Source: Candidatus Pacearchaeota archaeon
GTDB taxonomy: Archaea; Nanoarchaeota; Nanoarchaeia; Pacearchaeales; GW2011-AR1
Direction: 5' to 3'
DNA: 12,285 nt
NCBI GenBank assembly: GCA_002690445.1
Contig: NZER01000443.1
Span: forward strand, 1-12,285
In this document: positions 12,001 to 12,285 of the stretch, in pieces
Layout of the letters: each line of letters opens with the position of its first letter
Numbering within the stretch: position 1 is the stretch's first letter
Program-made: the position numbers and the translations under genes
The notes under the pieces: model-generated
Seen by the model: the letters and a program-made list of their open reading frames with translations, nothing else
Told to the model about the DNA's origin: nothing
The model's database searches: none

Positions 12001-12285
12001 TATTCATTTTATAATAATTATCAAAAAGATTTTTTGGGAGGAAGAGCTCAAGGGTATCAAAGATACAAGGAGAATTTGCAACTCTCAAAAGGGGCGGTGC
12101 TCGCATTGCCGGACGATAACACAGTTAGACAATGGGTGACGAGCGAGCCCATACCCAAACCAGTAAAGGAAGACTATAGGGGAAATAATAGAGAATTACA
12201 TTTCCCGCCAATAGTACACGCTTCCTACCTAGGAAAACCTTTCAGTTTTGCAGAAGGTTCTGTACCAAATTTCCGAACTACACAT
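1..12285 (+). CDS. Giant phage virion protein, tape-measure-like, partial at both ends
   Basis: Frame 1 is open for 4,095 codons from the first to the last base, so start and stop lie outside the window. I translated every codon and found no stop and no cysteine. The protein is rich in Ala, Gly, Lys, Glu, Gln and Arg. It has coiled-coil-like helices (about residues 280-475 and 541-1580), Met/Gly-rich hydrophobic segments (474-540), another membrane-like segment (2669-2689), and eleven [I/V]PNF motifs in clusters at 1-253, 1744-1852, 3384-3513 and 4087. Long helices around a hydrophobic hairpin are typical of tail tape-measure proteins, which set tail length inside the tube and contact the membrane during DNA ejection. 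The size is far above the usual tape-measure length of roughly 700-2,000 residues, so a multi-module or polyprotein-like virion protein is likely. Alternatives are an ejected internal virion protein or a giant cellular surface protein. I am confident of the ORF and moderately confident of phage origin; the exact role is inferred. Confidence 0.85.
367..453 (+). other. Moderately hydrophobic segment in cluster A
   Basis: Residues 123-151 are rich in Leu, Gly, Val and Ala, with the stretch LLLKTLGTVGIGVAAKTG followed by LKPLLSAM. Interspersed lysines make it more likely an amphipathic or surface-seeking helix than a firm transmembrane helix. It lies between motif copies 2 and 3, just before FAMGNIPNFA. 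Confidence 0.35.
556..600 (+). repeat. 'GRE' module segment, copy 1
   Basis: Residues 186-200 read AAMGREASFGVTPVL, between motif copies 3 and 4. The A-x-G-R-E-[A/M]-[S/A] core recurs at bases 10267-10290 (GALGREMA), again between two PNF motifs. This suggests the inter-motif stretches are diverged copies of one module rather than random linkers. From memory, unchecked, related GRE-then-PNF arrangements occur in giant proteins of marine phages. Confidence 0.45.
850..1416 (+). other. Coiled-coil-like helical region ahead of the hydrophobic hairpin
   Basis: Residues about 284-472 are dominated by Ala, Lys, Glu and Gln with few helix breakers. Stretches such as MQQLERAAAPLAGTLDKATK and HRAFQEQQRENERSYRQAK have a helical, charged character. 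A Gly-containing break around residues 350-420 separates two helical parts; the second (about 428-463) is Ala/Lys-rich. A long coiled coil next to a hydrophobic segment is a common tape-measure arrangement. Assignment is by eye, without a coiled-coil predictor. Confidence 0.55.
1291..1314 (+). repeat. Exact 12-base tandem duplication in an Ala/Lys helix
   Basis: The 12-mer GCAAAAACAGCA occurs twice head-to-tail, encoding AKTA twice in the middle of an Ala/Lys-rich helix. It is followed at once by GAA and a run of eight A bases (1316-1323). This is a local in-frame duplication adding four residues, the kind of event that can lengthen a helical ruler segment. Confidence 0.8.
1420..1620 (+). other. 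Met/Gly-rich hydrophobic segments, putative membrane hairpin
   Basis: Two hydrophobic stretches lie close together. Residues 474-493 carry six methionines in 20 residues (FSMGFMLPMVGGMAQELM). Residues 508-540 are an uninterrupted apolar run with a PGH turn near 520-522 that could form a helical hairpin (AAAAGAVAFMLLP, then IGMVTGALVAVGMGAASL). Such segments inside otherwise polar helical proteins are characteristic of phage tape-measure proteins, where they are thought to contact or cross the inner membrane during genome delivery. Function here is inferred. Confidence 0.6.
1621..4740 (+). other. Long predominantly helical block, likely ruler region
   Basis: Residues 541-1580 are a long run of mostly helix-forming, charged sequence rich in Ala, Glu, Lys, Gln and Leu. 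An example is LKEAQEKVAEVQKQEAKKTQ at residues 621-640. Short Gly/Pro-containing breaks occur near residues 660-695, 1015-1045 and 1095-1120. There is no PNF motif anywhere in it. I recognise no enzymatic signature. It follows the hydrophobic hairpin, as helical ruler regions do in tape-measure proteins. At about 1.5 angstrom per helical residue, this region with the preceding helices would span roughly 200 nm; that assumes continuous helix, which the Gly/Pro breaks make approximate. Confidence 0.45.
4741..5205 (+). other. Gly/Arg-rich linker leading into motif cluster B
   Basis: Residues about 1585-1660 are rich in Gly and Arg (for example GGRTGGFVGEFGQ and GEERRRLAGQATGRRE) and read as flexible, basic linker. 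They give way to a short charged helical stretch (about 1661-1735) that ends in FNKGGLVFAKG just before the first motif of cluster B. No domain is recognised. Confidence 0.45.
5212..5556 (+). repeat. PNF motif cluster B (three copies)
   Basis: Copies lie at bases 5230-5247 (MIPNFS, preceded by FAKG), 5350-5367 (NVPNFG, preceded by RTT) and 5539-5556 (VIPNFT, preceded by AATG), residues 1744, 1784 and 1847. Spacing is 40 and 63 residues, shorter than in cluster A. The PNF core uses different codons in the three copies (CCT AAT TTT, CCA AAC TTT, CCT AAT TTC), so the similarity is held at protein level. The cluster separates the first and second large blocks. Confidence 0.85.
5557..6033 (+). other. 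Unrecognised charged region opening the second block
   Basis: Residues 1853-2011 begin with a Trp- and charge-containing helical stretch (TRWEFQEWVATQNEVNDHLK). A Pro-rich patch follows near residues 1900-1920, then a Thr/Pro-rich linker near 1945-1960. I see no known catalytic motif. A YRG triplet at residues 1892-1894 recalls the first motif of some ADP-ribosyltransferases but has no supporting partner motifs. Confidence 0.35.
6034..6153 (+). other. Trp-rich patch, possible membrane-interface or binding segment
   Basis: Six tryptophans fall within 40 residues, at 2012, 2018, 2032, 2038, 2046 and 2051. The core reads VPHWIGTTAWGVAGRSLW between Arg/Lys/Glu-rich flanks. This is much denser than anywhere else in the protein. 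Trp-rich amphipathic stretches often sit at membrane interfaces or bind glycans; which applies here cannot be told from sequence. Confidence 0.5.
6343..6420 (+). other. Weak SAP-like helix-extended-helix segment
   Basis: Residues 2115-2140 follow the spacing of a SAP motif: a helix (ALKDGLKDAGV), a short basic turn (DRKGK) and a second helix with Leu pairs (VKTLTDLL). SAP motifs bind DNA or, in some phages, mediate other contacts. The match is short, from pattern recognition only, and such patterns occur by chance in Lys/Leu-rich helices. Confidence 0.2.
6421..7080 (+). other. Unrecognised charged region of the second block
   Basis: Residues 2141-2360 are polar and mixed, with helical stretches (for example EREVIERRVQAEAMRAGSK) and a Pro-rich loop near residue 2292 (TPPPGEHG). 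It continues to a basic helix, MKEMQKRRKSMQAVME, near residues 2345-2360. No known domain is recognised. Confidence 0.3.
7081..7800 (+). other. Gly-rich, low-complexity-leaning region
   Basis: Residues 2361-2600 are strongly enriched in Gly and Ala (for example GRGAKGAGYGRKGAAGGN near 2478-2495, and GRGGGAGKIGGAM near 2588-2600), with interspersed Phe, Tyr and Leu. This could be a flexible spacer or a glycine-rich structural segment ahead of the membrane-like stretch. The reading frame continues unbroken and no catalytic motif is visible. Confidence 0.4.
8005..8067 (+). other. Candidate transmembrane segment in the second block
   Basis: Residues 2669-2689 (TGVVWMAGPQAIPMIALVSAI) form a 21-residue uncharged apolar stretch with one central Pro. 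Charged or polar residues flank it on both sides. It is the strongest hydrophobic stretch outside residues 474-540. Together with the Trp-rich patch it suggests the second block also meets a membrane at some stage. Confidence 0.45.
8206..10125 (+). other. Long charged region of the second block
   Basis: Residues 2736-3375 are Lys/Glu/Asp/Asn-rich and look mostly helical, with a basic Gly/Lys stretch near 2742-2757 and Asn-rich turns. Sequence is more Lys/Asn/Ile-rich and less Ala-rich than in the first block, suggesting a different origin or function. No PNF motif or catalytic signature is seen until cluster C. Confidence 0.35.
10141..10539 (+). repeat. PNF motif cluster C (three full copies, one degenerate)
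   Basis: Full copies lie at bases 10150-10167 (FIPNFS, preceded by FSAG), 10342-10359 (SIPNFA, preceded by KAAG) and 10522-10539 (SIPNFL, preceded by SAKG), residues 3384, 3448 and 3508. A degenerate copy, ITPNFV, is at 10183-10200. Full copies are spaced 64 and 60 residues apart. Both inter-motif stretches contain a GRAF tetrapeptide (residues 3409-3412 and 3471-3474), which supports diverged tandem modules. PNF codons differ between copies. Confidence 0.85.
10267..10290 (+). repeat. 'GRE' module segment, copy 2
   Basis: Residues 3423-3430 (GALGREMA) match the AAMGREA segment of cluster A and stand in the same setting, between two PNF motifs. The DNA of the two copies differs in several codons, so this is an old duplication or a shared family feature. 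Confidence 0.45.
10555..10740 (+). other. Small beta-rich segment with a duplicated PDGG turn
   Basis: Residues about 3519-3580 alternate short beta-prone stretches with Asp/Gly turns (YVEFTNDGKIIILPDGG, then MTVDGKFFKGPDGGWMDE). The 12-base word CCGGACGGAGGA, encoding PDGG, occurs exactly twice, at 10621-10632 and 10666-10677, 15 codons apart. This is the most beta-like part of an otherwise helical protein and may be a small folded domain following motif cluster C. Not identified further. Confidence 0.4.
10948..10965 (+). repeat. Degenerate PNF motif (TAPNFV)
   Basis: Residues 3650-3655 keep the PNF core, but Ala replaces the usual Ile/Val and a Lys/Arg-rich run (KNRKRK) replaces the F-A-x-G lead. 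It could be a decayed fourth boundary of cluster C or a chance match. Confidence 0.4.
10966..11520 (+). other. Charged helical region of the third block
   Basis: Residues 3656-3840 include a highly charged Lys/Asp/Glu helix (RDKNKLENKRQDQKEKLKK, near residues 3687-3705) and a Trp-containing stretch (KKWINWVNYLGMMKKYKGLG). No catalytic motif is recognised. It leads directly into the EF-hand-like loop. Confidence 0.35.
11533..11568 (+). other. EF-hand-like calcium-binding loop
   Basis: Residues 3845-3856 read DVNEDKQITPDE. They fit the 12-residue EF-hand loop with Asp at 1, Asn at 3, Asp at 5, Ile at 8 and Glu at 12; the usual Gly at 6 is replaced by Lys. Helix-prone sequence lies before it (LYKLMSANQRMAF) and after it (ELKLIDRAQKLRQKAKEI), as in a helix-loop-helix. 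Only one copy is seen, whereas EF-hands usually pair, so calcium binding is plausible but unproven. A calcium-dependent virion assembly or stability role would be inference. Confidence 0.5.
11641..12240 (+). other. Aromatic-rich region before the last motif
   Basis: Residues 3881-4080 move from a charged, Arg-rich helical stretch (to about 3960) to a region rich in Tyr, Phe, Trp, His and Pro (for example YPAVPMTEWTGEYSFYNNYQ at residues 3988-4007). The latter looks like a compact globular fold rather than coiled coil. I cannot assign it to a family. It ends just before FAEGSVPNF. Confidence 0.35.
12247..12276 (+). repeat. PNF motif at the window's 3' edge
   Basis: Residues 4083-4092 read FAEGSVPNFR, a full F-A-x-G-x-V-P-N-F copy. 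Only three codons follow in the window and the frame is still open. It probably starts a fourth motif cluster downstream. Confidence 0.8.

Noticed and set aside
1..12285. Giant cellular surface or adhesin gene instead of a phage gene
   Set aside because: I see no cadherin-, Ig- or RTX-like beta repeats. The helical, hairpin-containing, Cys-free composition fits tape-measure-like phage proteins better. It is not excluded, because neither end is visible.
1..12285. CRISPR array or regulatory DNA repeats from the recurring short words
   Set aside because: The repeated words are in frame, encode the same peptide with varied codons and have irregular spacing, so they are protein-level motifs.

Overview
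The whole 12,285-base window is one piece of a single giant protein-coding gene on the + strand. Frame 1 reads through all 4,095 codons with no stop. Neither the start codon nor the stop codon lies in the window, so the full protein is longer than 4,095 residues. There is no intergenic space, RNA gene, promoter, terminator, mobile element or CRISPR array, and every other reading frame looks like a shadow of this gene.

The protein looks like a tailed-phage structural protein, most like a tail tape-measure protein or a related giant virion protein. The reasons are long Ala/Lys/Glu/Gln-rich helical stretches, a Met/Gly-rich hydrophobic hairpin set between coiled-coil-like regions, Gly-rich linkers, and not one cysteine in 4,095 codons. 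Its hallmark is a short motif of the form F-A-x-G-x-[I/V]-P-N-F-[A/S]. Eleven copies keep the [I/V]PNF core and two more keep only PNF. From memory, unchecked, similar motifs and accompanying 'GRE' segments occur in very large proteins of marine T4-like and other large phages. AGA/AGG (Arg) and ATA (Ile) codons are common and base composition is intermediate. This fits a phage of a non-enteric host, but the host cannot be named from this window.

Layout in residues (codon number in the window): 1-253, motif cluster A with four copies; about 280-475, coiled-coil-like; 474-540, hydrophobic segments; 541-1735, a long mostly helical block ending in a Gly/Arg-rich stretch; 1744-1852, motif cluster B with three copies; 1853-3383, a second large block with a Trp-rich patch, a weak SAP-like segment, a Gly-rich region, one membrane-like segment and a long charged helical part; 3384-3655, motif cluster C with three full and two degenerate copies; 3656-4086, a third block with an EF-hand-like loop and an aromatic-rich end; 4087-4092, one more motif copy at the window edge. 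The motif clusters thus bracket two blocks of about 1,500 residues each.

Working model (inference): the protein is a modular, possibly polyprotein-like virion component. The PNF motifs would mark module boundaries, as linkers, packaging or docking tags, or maturation sites. The first large block would be the tape-measure-like part. No enzymatic domain could be identified with confidence.
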